The notes under the pieces are model-generated. The model saw only the letters and a program-made list of their open reading frames with translations. It searched no databases and had not been told where the DNA came from. The translations under genes and the position numbers were made by a program. From Conchocele bisecta (Eukaryota > Mollusca > Bivalvia > Lucinida > Thyasiridae), in the NCBI GenBank assembly GCA_029237695.1, contig CM055266.1, positions 110,005,370-110,069,369 of the forward strand: DNA of 64,000 bases. Direction: 5' to 3'. This document shows, one piece after another, positions 12,440-23,675 of this stretch (within the stretch, counting starts at the first letter, position 1; the number at the start of each line of letters is the position of its first letter).

Positions 12440-12709
12440 TGAGGAACTGGATCAGTTCCCATTTCGCGAGTGTTTGTCAACTTGTTGCCCAGGTGGTGTA
12501 GTGTTTCCAGGCAGCGATTCTTCTGGTGGCCTTTGTCCTTCAACAGCAGAATGAAAAGAAGAAAAACAATTTTTCCGCCTTATCTGCTTCTTCTGAAACC
12601 GCCCATATATTATCTCAATAGCCCTGCTGGTGTCTGCCTCGACTGCAGGGTGAAGTTGAAGAGGCTCGACGAATAATCCAGATGGCTGAGATCTGTAGAC
12701 GGCTTCCCT
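12440..12709 (-). pseudogene. Exon-like captured fragment within unit A, product unknown
   Basis: On the minus strand a textbook splice acceptor (TTGTTTGTTTCAG) is followed by an open stretch reading EAVYRSQPSGLFVEP, LQLHPAVEADTSRAIEI and GRFQKKQIRRK. After that the frame changes by an indel in an A/T run; a shifted frame reads REMGTDPVP and HEAKYSVAMTDC, ending KISDI-stop near 12375. The copy B equivalent (to 29212) has a stop early in the first part. I do not recognise the protein. The acceptor plus biased peptide suggests a piece of a cellular or transposon gene carried along in the unit, now decayed. It could also be chance. Confidence 0.3.
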
Positions 12710-13050
12710 GAAACAAACAATCAAACACTATTATGTACATGGTTAGCCTTTTATTGAATTTCTTACCAGTATTAACCATTACTCAGCAAATGACTCCCCC
12801 GCAACTTTCCAACATGAAACAGTGCTTAGAGAACTACATCCCACCCGGGCATCAAACTCACAACACTTGGATAAATGTGGTAAGCGAGTAAGCCACATTG
12901 TTCATAGTTGTGAACAGTAACTCTTGAAATCTACAACCGTACTGTCCGTAGCAGAGTTACGTTTCCATTCATAGTCTTCCTCTGCAGAATAGTGAATAAG
13001 AGATCTGGTTCGCAAATTAAATGTAGCAGCTAAAGTTGGGGTCCCATCCA

Positions 13051-13197
13051 CAGGTTGAAGTAACGGACCGAGGTATATATGTGTGTTATAGAGGGAGTAA
13101 CAAAAAAAAATAGCTTTTTTTTTTCGTTTATGGACGCTTTTAGGCATATTTAATGTATTTATAGACCTCGGTCCGTTACAATGTAATTCAACCTGTG
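13051..13197. repeat. Foldback MITE with GTAACGGACC ends, short form
   Basis: It starts CAGGTTGAAGTAACGGACCG and ends CGGTCCGTTAC...TTCAACCTG. It is a shorter relative of the element at 11777-11986. The copy B counterpart lies at 29555-29703. Confidence 0.8.
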
Positions 13198-13539
13198 GTC
13201 CCATCTAGTAGGCATAACAGTTTGCCTATAAGAATTAAATAAGTGTATAATTGTGTAACTACGGTACATGTATTCCGCCAGTTTTAAAAATTACGAGTGC
13301 AGGCCCACTATACACATATAATCATTTAGTAATCTTGATTTTACTGATAGTGACTCGCGGTGGTATCAGGCTATTTTGATATGCAAATGAGACATGACAT
13401 TTTTAAATTATTTATACCAATTAAATGTGTCACCAGAACAAATATTTTTATTGACACATTATAAAGTACGATCATAGTGCACATAACAAAACTAAGCAGA
13501 CAGAATATAGTTTCCATTAACCTTTAATGGAAACACAGT

Positions 13540-15065
13540 TATCGCCCCTGTTATCAGTGACGAAATTCAGTTTCATATAAAAAGAAAAAGTACATGTATA
13601 TTTTCACGTACATGTACAAATGGGGGGAAAATCCCAAAATCAGAACTGAATATTTACAATAACAAAATTCAGCGCTGAAATCAGAATAATCCTGGTCTGA
13701 TACCAGGTCCTCGCTACACCAGAATCACTTGGCCCCTCCCAAAAGCAGTAGGATAAGTAATAATCTTAATACTTTTATAATGGGCAATAACCCAATTCAA
13801 CTCCCAGGTAACAAAAGAGCCAAAGATAAAAATGTACTGAAGGGTCAAACCAGGCAAATAGTGATTCCTATATAGAGGAACTACTACCGTTAATTTACGT
13901 CGTCTCGTTCTCTCGACCACCACCCACGTAAAGTTTTGTATTACTTTTATAATAGTTTTATTTTCAGATGGAAAATATACAAATTAGGTCACAATTAACA
14001 ACTAAAGTGTAAATCAGATCTGATTAGCTATTCTGTAGAGGAAGCATACGTATATCATTTATTTGTTTGTTGGGGTCTAACGGCCTATCAACAGATGCGG
14101 TCATTTAAGGCCGGGTCAATGGGTTTAGTAATAAATCCCATATATTACCTGTACAAGTACATGTTCAAGTACATGTACAAATGACGGGAAATCCATCAAA
14201 ATGACGGGAAAAATCCTAAAATCAGAAATGAATATTTACAATAAAAGAACTATATACTCAGCCCTGAAATCAGGATGATCCTGATCTGAGGCCAGGTCCT
14301 CGCCACACCAGAATCACATGGCCCCTCCCAAAAGCAGTAGGATCAGTAATAATCTTACTACTTCTATAATGGGCAATAACCCAATTCAACTGCCAAGTAA
14401 CAGAAAGAGCGAAAGATGAAAAACGTACCTGAGGGCCAAACCAGGCAAATCGTGATCCATACGTATTACTTTTATAAAAAAAAAATTCAAATGGAAAATA
14501 TACAAATTGTGTCACAATTAACAACTAAAGTGTAAATCAGATGATTAGCTATTATGTAGAGGAAGCATACGTATATCATTTATTTGTTTGTTGGGGTCTA
14601 ACGGCCTATCAACAGATGCGGTCATTTAAGGCCGGGTCAATGGGTTTAGTAATAAATCCATATATTACCTGTACAAGTACATGTTCAAGTACATGTACAA
14701 ATGGGGGGAAAATCCTAAAATCAGAAATGAATATTTACAATAAAAGAACTATATAGTCAGCCCTGAAATCAGGATGATCCTGATCGATGCCAGGTCCTCG
14801 CCACACCAGAATCACATGGCCCTCCCAAAAGCAGTAGGATCAGTAATAATCTTACTACTTCTATAATGGGCAATAACCCAATTCAACTGCCAGGTAACAG
14901 AAAGAGCGAAAGATGAAAACGTACCTGAGGGCCAAACCAGGCAAATCGTGATCCATACGTATTACTTTTATAATATTTTTTTTCAGATGGAAAATATACA
15001 AATTGTGTCACAATTAACAACTAAAGTGTAAATCCGATCTGATTAGCTATTATGTAGAGGAAGCC
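13540..15065. repeat. Three tandem ~521-bp units
   Basis: Each unit contains TTGGGGTCTAACGGCC, CTGTACAAGTACATG, GGGGGGAAAATCC, CCAGGTCCTCGCCACACC and GGGCAATAACCCAATTCAAC. Unit starts (TATCATTTATTTGTTTG) at about 14054 and 14575 give the 521-base period; the first unit lacks its start. Copy B has one unit fewer (about 30050-31070). Confidence 0.8.
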
Positions 15066-15567
15066 TACATGTATGAATGGAATAGTAACTCTGCTACAGA
15101 TGGTACAGGAGTAGATTGCAAGAGTTATTGTTCGCAACTACAATAACATGGTTCAATAATAATGAGACATCAGTGATTCTATATTTTATGTACATTGGTG
15201 TCGTTTTTCTAGTTTCGATGTAGAACCAATAATTCATTAAACTGTGTTAATTCCATTGGGTGACAGTCCAGTTGTTACATTTATAATAGTATAGCCAATT
15301 GTTCTCGTCATTTTTTAAATTTTATTTCCACTTCAAGGGACCAGGGGTCTCAGAAATGTAATTTCCATTACGTACATTTACATGACGTAAATATAGCTTT
15401 ACATTTACATTGTTTTCTTTTCAACGGCATAAAACATCAACTGAAGGGGCATCTGTTTAGAAAAGTGTCAAGAATATGATAAGCTAATTGTATTAGTGCG
15501 AAACAGAGAAATTTAGTAGCAAGTCGTGGAATTTCTCATTTATGGTAACCCAACAACATGTATTTAA

Positions 15568-16880
15568 TATGAATCAGTAAAGTTAAGCAAAACAAAATAG
15601 CTTGGCAACTAATAGAATGCCGTGTTTTACCACATGTACCAAACATCGTTATAAAGCTACAGCCTCCAAAAATATGGGCGTAACGGCAATGATTATGTAA
15701 CGGTAATGACAAAACGTAACGGTAATGACTTTCCATTTATTTAAAATACTAATACAGCATATATAACAAACATATTTATACTTTGAATATGCTGTACAAT
15801 ATAACTTCAAGTTAGTGTTTACTTTTAATGTGATTGCCAATAGAAACCCACACTCCTTGCAAGCTGTGTCTGTTTTTTGTTGTTTCAGAGCTTTTACTAA
15901 TTAAATCCTGATATATAAATGTTGTAGGTCTGAATAAATGTGCCATTACTGACCGACAACTGATGGGACCTGGTTTATATCTAATTGACGCATCAACTGA
16001 CTGGTTAGTATGGTAATTTATCATTGCCGTTACACGATCGTCATTACCGTTACACAATTTTGTAACGGAAATGACCGTAACGGTAATGATTTTTCTTCAA
16101 AAACTCCCATTTGTCACCCCTCTGTATACAACGCATCATGAAGGTAGAATATGCAAAGACAACGTTGTAAGTGTGTCTATCTACCAATTTTGGTTTCAGT
16201 CGACCTACATACATATGGACGTGTATAAACCGTGAACGGTAATGATGCATGTAATGTGTAACCTTAAAATTCCGAATACAGACCGGTCTAGTTCTCGGCA
16301 ATGACTTAAGTTGTGTTACCACCGTGTTTATTTATAAATCGGGCGCCCATAAACAGTGTTCATTGCATTAGTAGCTGAGAGTAGGAAAGGGAGGTTACTC
16401 TGATTTTACTTTTTTTTTCAGCGTAATGGTAATGATTCGATTTCGCGGGACAGATACATTAACGTCAGTATTTTTGACAACAAAAGGCAAATTATTGCAG
16501 AATAAGCTTAATGTCAGTGTTAAACTATTTTAATTCAGATGCAATGTATAGTAAAGTACAAATTGACAAGATTTGAGAATTACGGGCTTGTGAACTGTGC
16601 TGATTGATGATCGGGACATGCCCATTTGGTGCACCATACATATGCCAACAACAGAAAATAATAACTAAACACACATAACAAGAATTGTAAATACTGTTTT
16701 CTTAATGGATTGGTATTATACATAGTTTCTTTACTGAAAAAAAAAATTTCCTTTCCTTATAAATTGTGTGATTTGTCAGTAAATTACACCGGGACACCAT
16801 GTACATAAAATATAGAATCACTGACATACATATCTGTACATGTATCAAACCAATGAAAACTGACATTCTGATCTGCATAT
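15568..16880. mobile_element. 1.3-kb block present only in unit A
   Basis: Copy B reads straight across this point near 31580. The block begins TATGAATCAGTAAAG and ends GATCTGCATA. If TAA at both edges is a target duplication, removing one copy recreates the copy B sequence. The ends show only weak inverted similarity (TATG-ATCAG). It contains about nine copies of a GTAACGGTAATGA-like motif in both orientations. Minus-strand open frames of 60-90 codons arise partly from this motif (HYRY, SLPL) and have no recognised domain. A 3-bp TAA duplication would fit a PIF/Harbinger-like non-autonomous element, but this is inference. Confidence 0.5.
15680..16436. repeat. Cluster of GTAACGGTAATGA motifs
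   Basis: Forward copies lie at 15680-15692, 15697-15709, 15716-15728, 16062-16074 and 16077-16089. Inverted copies lie at 16021-16033 and 16041-16053. Degenerate copies lie near 16232 and 16422. Several differ from the 13-mer at one position. Confidence 0.8.
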
Positions 16881-18978
16881 AAAAAATGTCATTTCGGCTA
16901 ATTCTGCGCACGGCTAATGCACAATTCACGTAATGTTTTGCCCAGCTTACGTCAGAATAAATTATGTTGATTTTGGAATAAATCAGCTGATTAACGGTAT
17001 ACTAAGTCACAATTTTATCCCATTCCGATAGTTTGGTAAAAAGTTATTCAGAACATGGTCAAAATGATTAGTGGTCCTGCTTACTAAATGAATAGATCAA
17101 CAACAGATCTGTTAAAAAAAGCTTCATAAACCAATAATACACATGCAAATATACATTGGTTATCATTTTATTCCCGTATTATTCGCAAAACTCAAGACAA
17201 AATGGACTGATATTTTGATCAAATTTGGCTGGGTCTCCGCTAGGCGGATACAGATAATGACGACTGATGAAATAGTAAAAGCCATCTGTTTAGCCGTGAT
17301 TATCTCGACTAAGAACTGCCTTGAATGTTCAGGGAATTTAGACGGAATATGGACATTTTCACGAAAATTATTATTAGGTGCGCAGAATTAACAGACACGA
17401 TTGTAATCCCAACAAACATAGTCTCCACCCCCGCCCATATTTTGTGAGGTCACCCCCAATGAAGCAAAGAAGTCCCTCATCACCACCCCAGACCAAACAT
17501 GGGTACCCTGTGTACAAATAAAATTTTAGGAAGCCCACCCACTGCAATACAAATACTTAATACAAATACTGCACTTCAATTTTTGTACTTGTTTGGTCAC
17601 TGTTGTTATAGTTTTCTAAATCGTGTAAACACGTGACTTTCTGAAAACACTTGTCTTAAGAAAACAACATGAATAATCAGACATGTAAAATATTGGTGTG
17701 TGCAAAGCCACATACACGGTGCGAAGCCGGGTACACTTACTTAATAGAAATACTGCACCGGCCTATATTCATGATATTTCGGGGAAAAGTCACCGCTGTG
17801 CAAATGCATGCAGTGTACCTGGATTCGCACACCTCAATTTTTTACTTATTTCATCACTGTTGTTACAGTTTTTTTAAACACATTTGACTCTCGAAAGGGG
17901 GGGGGGGTGTAATGAAAGTAGTGTCTTTTTTAAGTGGCTAAAAGCCTATATAGACAATAGTGAATAGATAACAGATAATAGCCTAAATATATAATGAATT
18001 GACTTGTTGGACTGAAAACATATATTCAAAGTGAATCTACAAGTATCGAGGTGCCACAAACACACAGAGTCCGAGATGCACCATAAATTAGAAAATTAGC
18101 TATTTAAACAACAATTGTGGAAACAACATTGGTCGCGAAAACCAATGACTCGGCACAAGCACAGGCAATGTTGAATATCCCCACCCACTTGAATTCATGT
18201 TAGATTAAATACAATGGAATTATTTTAGTAGCCCTGTGGTTAAAAGTGCTGTCGAAGTCAGCACGATTCAAATATTGGTCAACAGTAATAAAGAAATAAT
18301 TCTTACCTGAAATGAATGTTTCGTGTCTTGAAGCCAGTAGACTTATGTAAAATGTAGGTCAATTATTGATGCGTCTTGGGCCATGGCTGTCGCCGTATTG
18401 TCCTCTCAACTTTAGCAAATTTGCAGAAATGTACGTCTGTAGCATTCACAAATCGTCGAGTACACAATAGTATCTGTATTACCGTATGTAGAGCTTATCA
18501 ACAATGAAGACAGCAATAATTTCAAAATGTCTTGAACCAGTACGTGTAATGGCAGGACACGAAATATAGTATGACGTCACAATGAAAATAAAATCGCATT
18601 TAACAACAAATAGCTGACTTTTTAAACGTAAATTTGTTATTGGTTGGTATATTACATTAAAAAAAAGTGTCCTGTGTCCAATAAATTGGACACATGACAC
18701 TATGGCGTTTAGTAAAATGGTTCAAATATTGACTCTTTATGTACCGGACGTTCTAAATGAGGCTCCATACGGGATAATCTATTTAAACTAAATTTCATTG
18801 GGAAGCTATTTTTTTGCAAATTACATGCGTATTATTATTTTAATATAACCTATCAATGTTTACAGGTGTTAGCATGTTTCAATATTGAACTAACATATAG
18901 CTTGTTGGTATTGGCACACTTTCATGTTACGAAGTTTCCCGCAGCGAACCCCATTCGGCCCATCGACCGATTGTAATT

Positions 18979-19020
18979 ATAGAACGCCTGTAACTATTCA
19001 CGAGAATATAGGCGTTCTAT
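18979..19020. repeat. 3'-terminal stem-loop of unit A
   Basis: Perfect 11-bp arms (ATAGAACGCCT / AGGCGTTCTAT) surround a 20-base loop, ending 3 bases before the inferred 3' end. It is conserved in copy B at 33687-33728. Confidence 0.85.
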
Positions 19021-19023
19021 GAA

Positions 19024-19884
19024 AAAGAAGAAGATCAGACTTGTAAATATGGAGGGGCGGCCGAGGACAGTGTTAATAATTCAGATAGCCTAGGCTTTTA
19101 ATACAACGTCAACATCTGTTTCAGTATTTCTTTTGTAACCATGGAACAGAACAATGTACTCATCGTGTTTTGTATTTACTTGATTTAGGTAAAACCTCAG
19201 TAATTTTTTTTCTAATCGTATTTAGGCTTACGTAAAACACCATTTATAACTATTATGACATCTGCATATCCCCTCATGTAGTTCTGTTCTTCATGTTTAT
19301 TCTTGTGGTATTTATATAACATAGATTGTGGCTTCAACGTGACATACCCGATTGATAGTTTTATGTAGATGTTGTTTCTGTATGAAACACCTTTTGACAG
19401 TACGAGCTTGCACATATGCACCACACGATGAGGATCCACACAGTACGCATAACTATTATGAACTGTAATTACATTACATTGTATTAGAATAAAATTAATA
19501 TCAATCAACAGGAATGTAACTATAACAGGTAATCAGAGTTTAAACATGAATAAATGCTATCGAATACGCTCTGAATTCGGTATTATAATGGGATATGCCA
19601 GTTAATTATGCAAAGGGGCTATAGGTGGACAAAGTTACTTTCGAGCCAGATTACATTCGTTGCAATCTATACAGTGTTCTATTTTATAAAATGAATTAGT
19701 TGAGGAATGGCTATCGCCAGATAATCTGAACACTTGACTACGAATACTGTAAGGCACATGCTTTTTTCTCTTTTGTGGATATACATATTTGTATGGAGGT
19801 TGCAGCATACTTCACGTGATCATCATATATTAAAAGCAACATAACCTATACTAAGATAAGATAGATACTTTTAAATGGCATCTA
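19024..19884. other. No gene recognised
   Basis: AT-rich single-copy-looking sequence between unit A and the Tc1 transposon. No ORF above 100 codons and no repeat family recognised. Confidence 0.5.
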
Positions 19885-19886
19885 TA

Positions 19887-21190
19887 CTGAGTAAAAAAAG
19901 AAACGTCCCTCCCTATTTAAGTGACAATTGCCAGAAATATAAAAGAGTCACAGCGCCAGAACCAGTACATACATCAACTTCATTCATTCAGTTTTTGAAA
20001 TCTTCGAAGTTGGTAGGGGTTCAAATCTGACGAGCATTGATAATTTGGTGGTTTGCCCTAGCGTTCCGACCGAGCACCTCCCAGATGTGCTCGATAGGGT
20101 TGAACTCGGGGGAAACCGCATGCCATTGCATGGCGTCCACGTTGTAAATTGCCAATAACTGTATGGTGGCCGTGGCAGCGTGCGTGTGTGCATTACCTTG
20201 CTGCAGCGTCACGGCAGGACCATGATTACGAATGAATGGCAAGACAAGTGGCCTTAAAACGTAATCAATATAATGTTGGGCAGTGATGTTGCCCTGTATA
20301 ATTACCAGCTCTGTCTTGCGATTTCCCATAATCCCGCCCCAGACTATTACGCTTCCTCCTCAAAACCTATCCCTCTCCACCACACAGCAGTCCGCGAATC
20401 TTTCGTTCTTGCGTCTGTATACACGCAATCTGCCATCTGCGTGGCTGATGGTGAACCGAGATTCGTCTGTAAACAGAACTCTGTCCATCTCAGCTCGCCT
20501 CCAATTAAGATGGCGTCGACACCACAACAGCCTGGAGGCACGGTAACGCCTGGTCATCACCTGACCAGGGTACGGGCGTCGAGCTCTGATTGGTTGTGCG
20601 TTACGACGTAACCGATTACAGATGGTCTGCCCAGAGACCACGTAATGCCGAGCCGTGACGGTGGCTGGCAAAAGGCGTTGATGCAAGTGCGTCAACGTAA
20701 TGTAATGTTCCTTTCTTGCCGTCGTCACACGAGGTCTACCATATCGAGGACGGTCGCTAACGTCTCCAGTGTCCCTATATAGCGTGCCACAAGTCGCTCA
20801 ATCGTTTGCCTGCAGCACCCAAACCGACATGCAACGGCACGTGCCGTCACGCCAACCTCCAACATCCCAATTGACTGATTTCTGTCCTTTTCACAAAGCC
20901 GTGGCAAAATGAAAACAGAGAATCAAGGAGAAGCTTTTTTAATATTTCGATAAGATGATCTCAAACAAATCCTACGATGTGTACTCACCACATGTATTTA
21001 CATTGTGTTTACATTACACGTGGAAAAGGTGGTAAACAACGTTCCGCTTCGAGAGCGAAATATACACGGCGGACACGTGGTAAGCTGTACACGGTCGTAT
21101 TCTCAACATTGCCAGGATCTCACATATATATACATTGCCCACAGTACATGTATTCGCATTTAAAACAGTGACGTTTCTTGTTTTACTAAG
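19887..21190 (-). mobile_element. Tc1-type DNA transposon 1 with TIRs
   Basis: The left end CTGAGTAAAAAAAGAAACGTC and the complement of the right end, CTTAGTAAAACAAGAAACGTC, match at about 20 of the first 22 bases. TA dinucleotides at 19885-19886 and 21191-21192 are the expected target duplication. The total of about 1.3 kb and the minus-strand DD34E transposase between the ends are typical of Tc1/mariner elements. Confidence 0.9.
20018..20907 (-). pseudogene. Tc1-like transposase, inactivated
   Basis: The cut-and-paste transposase of the surrounding element. The N-terminal helix-turn-helix part (MPRLCEKDRNQSIGML, then VACRFGCCRQTIERL) is in one frame. The catalytic domain is in another from about 20770 on, with RVLFTDESRFTI (first Asp), VIVWGGIMGNRK and SPEFNPIEHIWEVLGR (Glu). 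The second catalytic Asp, normally in a QDNA box, is Gly here (LQQGNAHTHAA). Spacing between the second and third positions is 34 residues, the Tc1 pattern. Other damage: a frameshift near 20770, a TGA replacing a Gly codon just before GGSVIVWGG, and a missing C-terminal ~60 residues. No activity is expected. Confidence 0.9.
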
Positions 21191-21192
21191 TA

Positions 21193-21698
21193 TATATAAT
21201 CACCATGCTATAGTGCAATGGCCACATGATATGCGTGCCTATTTTTTAAACATGTTATTTTTTCATATTATAAACCAGTAACACCCGCAATAAGTATTTA
21301 GATTCTCAATGTAATTACAGAGAATATTAATATATACAAAGACGAATCTACATAATTATAAATGGCATTATTATTATAGACTATGTCTATATAAAATGTT
21401 CTTATGTTTTACATGCATATTGATATGTCAACTACCACGTTCGGGTAGGGTATGCTGCAACACCCCATATCCAATACATGCATAATGTGGTTACATGCGT
21501 TTTTGAGCGCAATTATACAAAAGTATGTTTATGATTACAAAGCCTCACACAACAAAATTAACAAATCCAGTACAACATGTTCAATTATCATCCAGTCTGT
21601 TCTATATATATGTACATATTTTACTATGTATGCTGTATTTTACATGGCATTAACCCTTGCTGCATATACCTGATTATAGACACACACTCTAATTTAAA
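21193..21698. other. No gene recognised
   Basis: AT-rich spacer between the Tc1 element and the start of the LINE endonuclease; only short open frames. Confidence 0.5.
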
Positions 21699-23675
21699 AT
21701 GGACATACAAATCGGAGCACTAAATGTAAAATGATTAGGGGCAGCAAATAAAAGAGCACAGGGTTTTCAGTGTGGCTTACCGACAAACACTAGTCAATAT
21801 GTTTATTACAAGAAACTCATTTCACGGCATCTAATAAAAGTCAATGGGAATGAGAATGGGGTCATACAGCCTTTTTAGGTGGCAATTATACTAACAAAGA
21901 GGGAGTGGGAATTTTAATAAATCCTAATTTGACGTATGAAATAAATGGTTACTCAGAAATATTACAGGACTGTTAGAAACTCTAACAATAAATAGGAAGA
22001 ACAATAAAAATATTATTATAGGTTGTGATTTTAATATACAATTCTTTATCCCGATATAGACAAAAATAATGGACAACAAGGAACACATAAACAAACACGA
22101 AACAAACTCAAAACTAGTATAGACACTTATACATGATGTGATATATGGTGAATACAAAATCCGAACTCATGAAAATATACTTGGCACTGGAATACTAGGC
22201 CAACAATATTCTTCCGTCTAGATTAGTTTCTTGTTTCAGAAAACATACTAATTTGAGGGTAGAATTGCAAAAATAAACGTTTGGATGTAGATCAGAGCGC
22301 TCTGTGGTCAGCTTGTTGCAAGTATCTAACGTCAGTAGGGGTCCTGGATATTTCAAGTTAAACACTAGTTTGCTTCTAGATAGTGAATACACACAATTAA
22401 CACGCCAATCTATAGATGAAATCGCACGTATAAATTCAGATGCAACCCAAATACTATATGAGAAATAATTAAAGGAACCATACGAAATGAAATTATCAGC
22501 TATGCGACAAGGAAAAAGAGAGATGAAAAGTGAAAACAATATCCAAAACGAAATAGACGCATTAAAAGCAGAATTAACAAATGACCCATGAAATAACGAC
22601 ATAACTGCGCAAATTTAAAATAACAGGATAGCAATTGAAAACATTTATGAGAAAATGGTGATTGGCATAAGGTTACGATCAAAAGCAGAATTGATCGAAG
22701 GTGGCAAAACAATGAAAAATTATATACAAACTTAGAAAAACATAATGCTGAATGTAAAACCATTTTAAGATTAAATGCAAATGGGCAAACGATCACTGAA
22801 CAATCCGATATATTAATAGAAGAAAGGAAATATTACGAAAAGCTATGTACAAAAAGAGACACATTAGAAACTAGACCACATTTTTTCTCAGATAATAGCA
22901 TCCATAAAATATCCTATCTTGACAAACAAAAATGTGAAGGTTCACTAACAGAGTATGAATGCAGCATTGCTGTAAAAGATATGACAATAATAAAATCCCT
23001 GGATCGGACTAATTAACAGTAGAGTTCTATAACATATTGTGGAAAGAAATTAAATCATACCTTTTGAACTCTCTAAGCTATTCGTTTGAAACTGGAAACC
23101 TCACGAATCTACAGAAACAATGTATTATTATGCTATTACCGAACAAAGATAAAGAACTGTCATTATTATCTAACTGGAGACCTATATCCTTCTTAGCGTA
23201 GATTATAAATTGCTACGAAATCAATTGTTAATATATTAATAAAGTAGTATCCACTATTATACACGGTTCACAGATTTTGAAAAGGCATTCGATAGCGTTG
23301 ATCATAATTATATGTTGAATACATTGAACTATTTCAATTTTGGAGATGATTTTATTAAATGGATTATTTTATTTCATTCAGATGCCGGAAGCTGTGTTAG
23401 CAATAATTATCAGCCTGTTTTACTATCGGCCGTGGAGGGCGCCAATGCCGTCCCATATTACCTTATTTATTTATAATAGCCATTGAAATACTATCAAAAG
23501 CGATGCAAAATGACAATGAAATAAAAGGAGTCAATATACATAACCAAACTATTAAAACTACAATGTTCACAGACGATGCATCATTGTTTACAGATGGCAC
23601 AGCACACTCTTTTAAAAGGTTAGTAGAGACAAGCTATTTTGGTAAAATTACGCGTCTGCTTTTAAATATTAACAA
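21699..23675 (+). pseudogene. Tx1/L1-type LINE ORF2, 5' part (endonuclease and RT start)
   Basis: Non-LTR retrotransposon endonuclease/reverse transcriptase, heavily decayed. It begins MDIQIGALNVK, followed by SICLLQETHF and NKEGVGILINPNLTYEING, the N-terminal half of an APE-type endonuclease. After a badly degenerate stretch (about 22160-22640) the RT part is readable in pieces: RRWQNNEKLYTNLEKHNAEC, IIMLLPNKDKELSLLSNWRP, FEKAFDSVDHNYML (motif A), DFIKWIILFHSDAGSCVSNN, a damaged RQG box, and TMFTDDASLFTDGT (motif C, FTDD). The frame runs to SRLLLNI-like sequence (RLLLNIN) and is then cut by unit B. It resumes at 33732. Many stops and frameshifts throughout. Confidence 0.85.

Larger units (their letters stand above)
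7278..19023 (+). mobile_element. Large non-coding mobile unit, copy A (11.7 kb)
   Basis: It aligns almost base for base along its length with 23676-33731 in the same orientation; outside these limits the two loci are unrelated. I place the 5' end at GAACAATTATAACATG and the 3' end at GGCGTTCTATGAA. There are no TIRs. Next to each end is a stem-loop with 11-bp arms: TTATAACATGA/TCATGTTATAA at 7284-7309 and ATAGAACGCCT/AGGCGTTCTAT at 18979-19020. No ORF exceeds about 100 codons and no transposase, recombinase, Rep/helicase or polymerase motif was seen. Relative to copy B it has one extra ~521-bp tandem unit and an extra ~1.3 kb block (15568-16880). It may be a non-autonomous element mobilised in trans; the class is unknown. 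Confidence 0.75.

Noticed and set aside
7278..19023. Large unit as a canonical Helitron
   Set aside because: It has a 3' hairpin and no TIR, but lacks the TC start and CTRR end, the A/T insertion site and any Rep/helicase sequence. Left unclassified.
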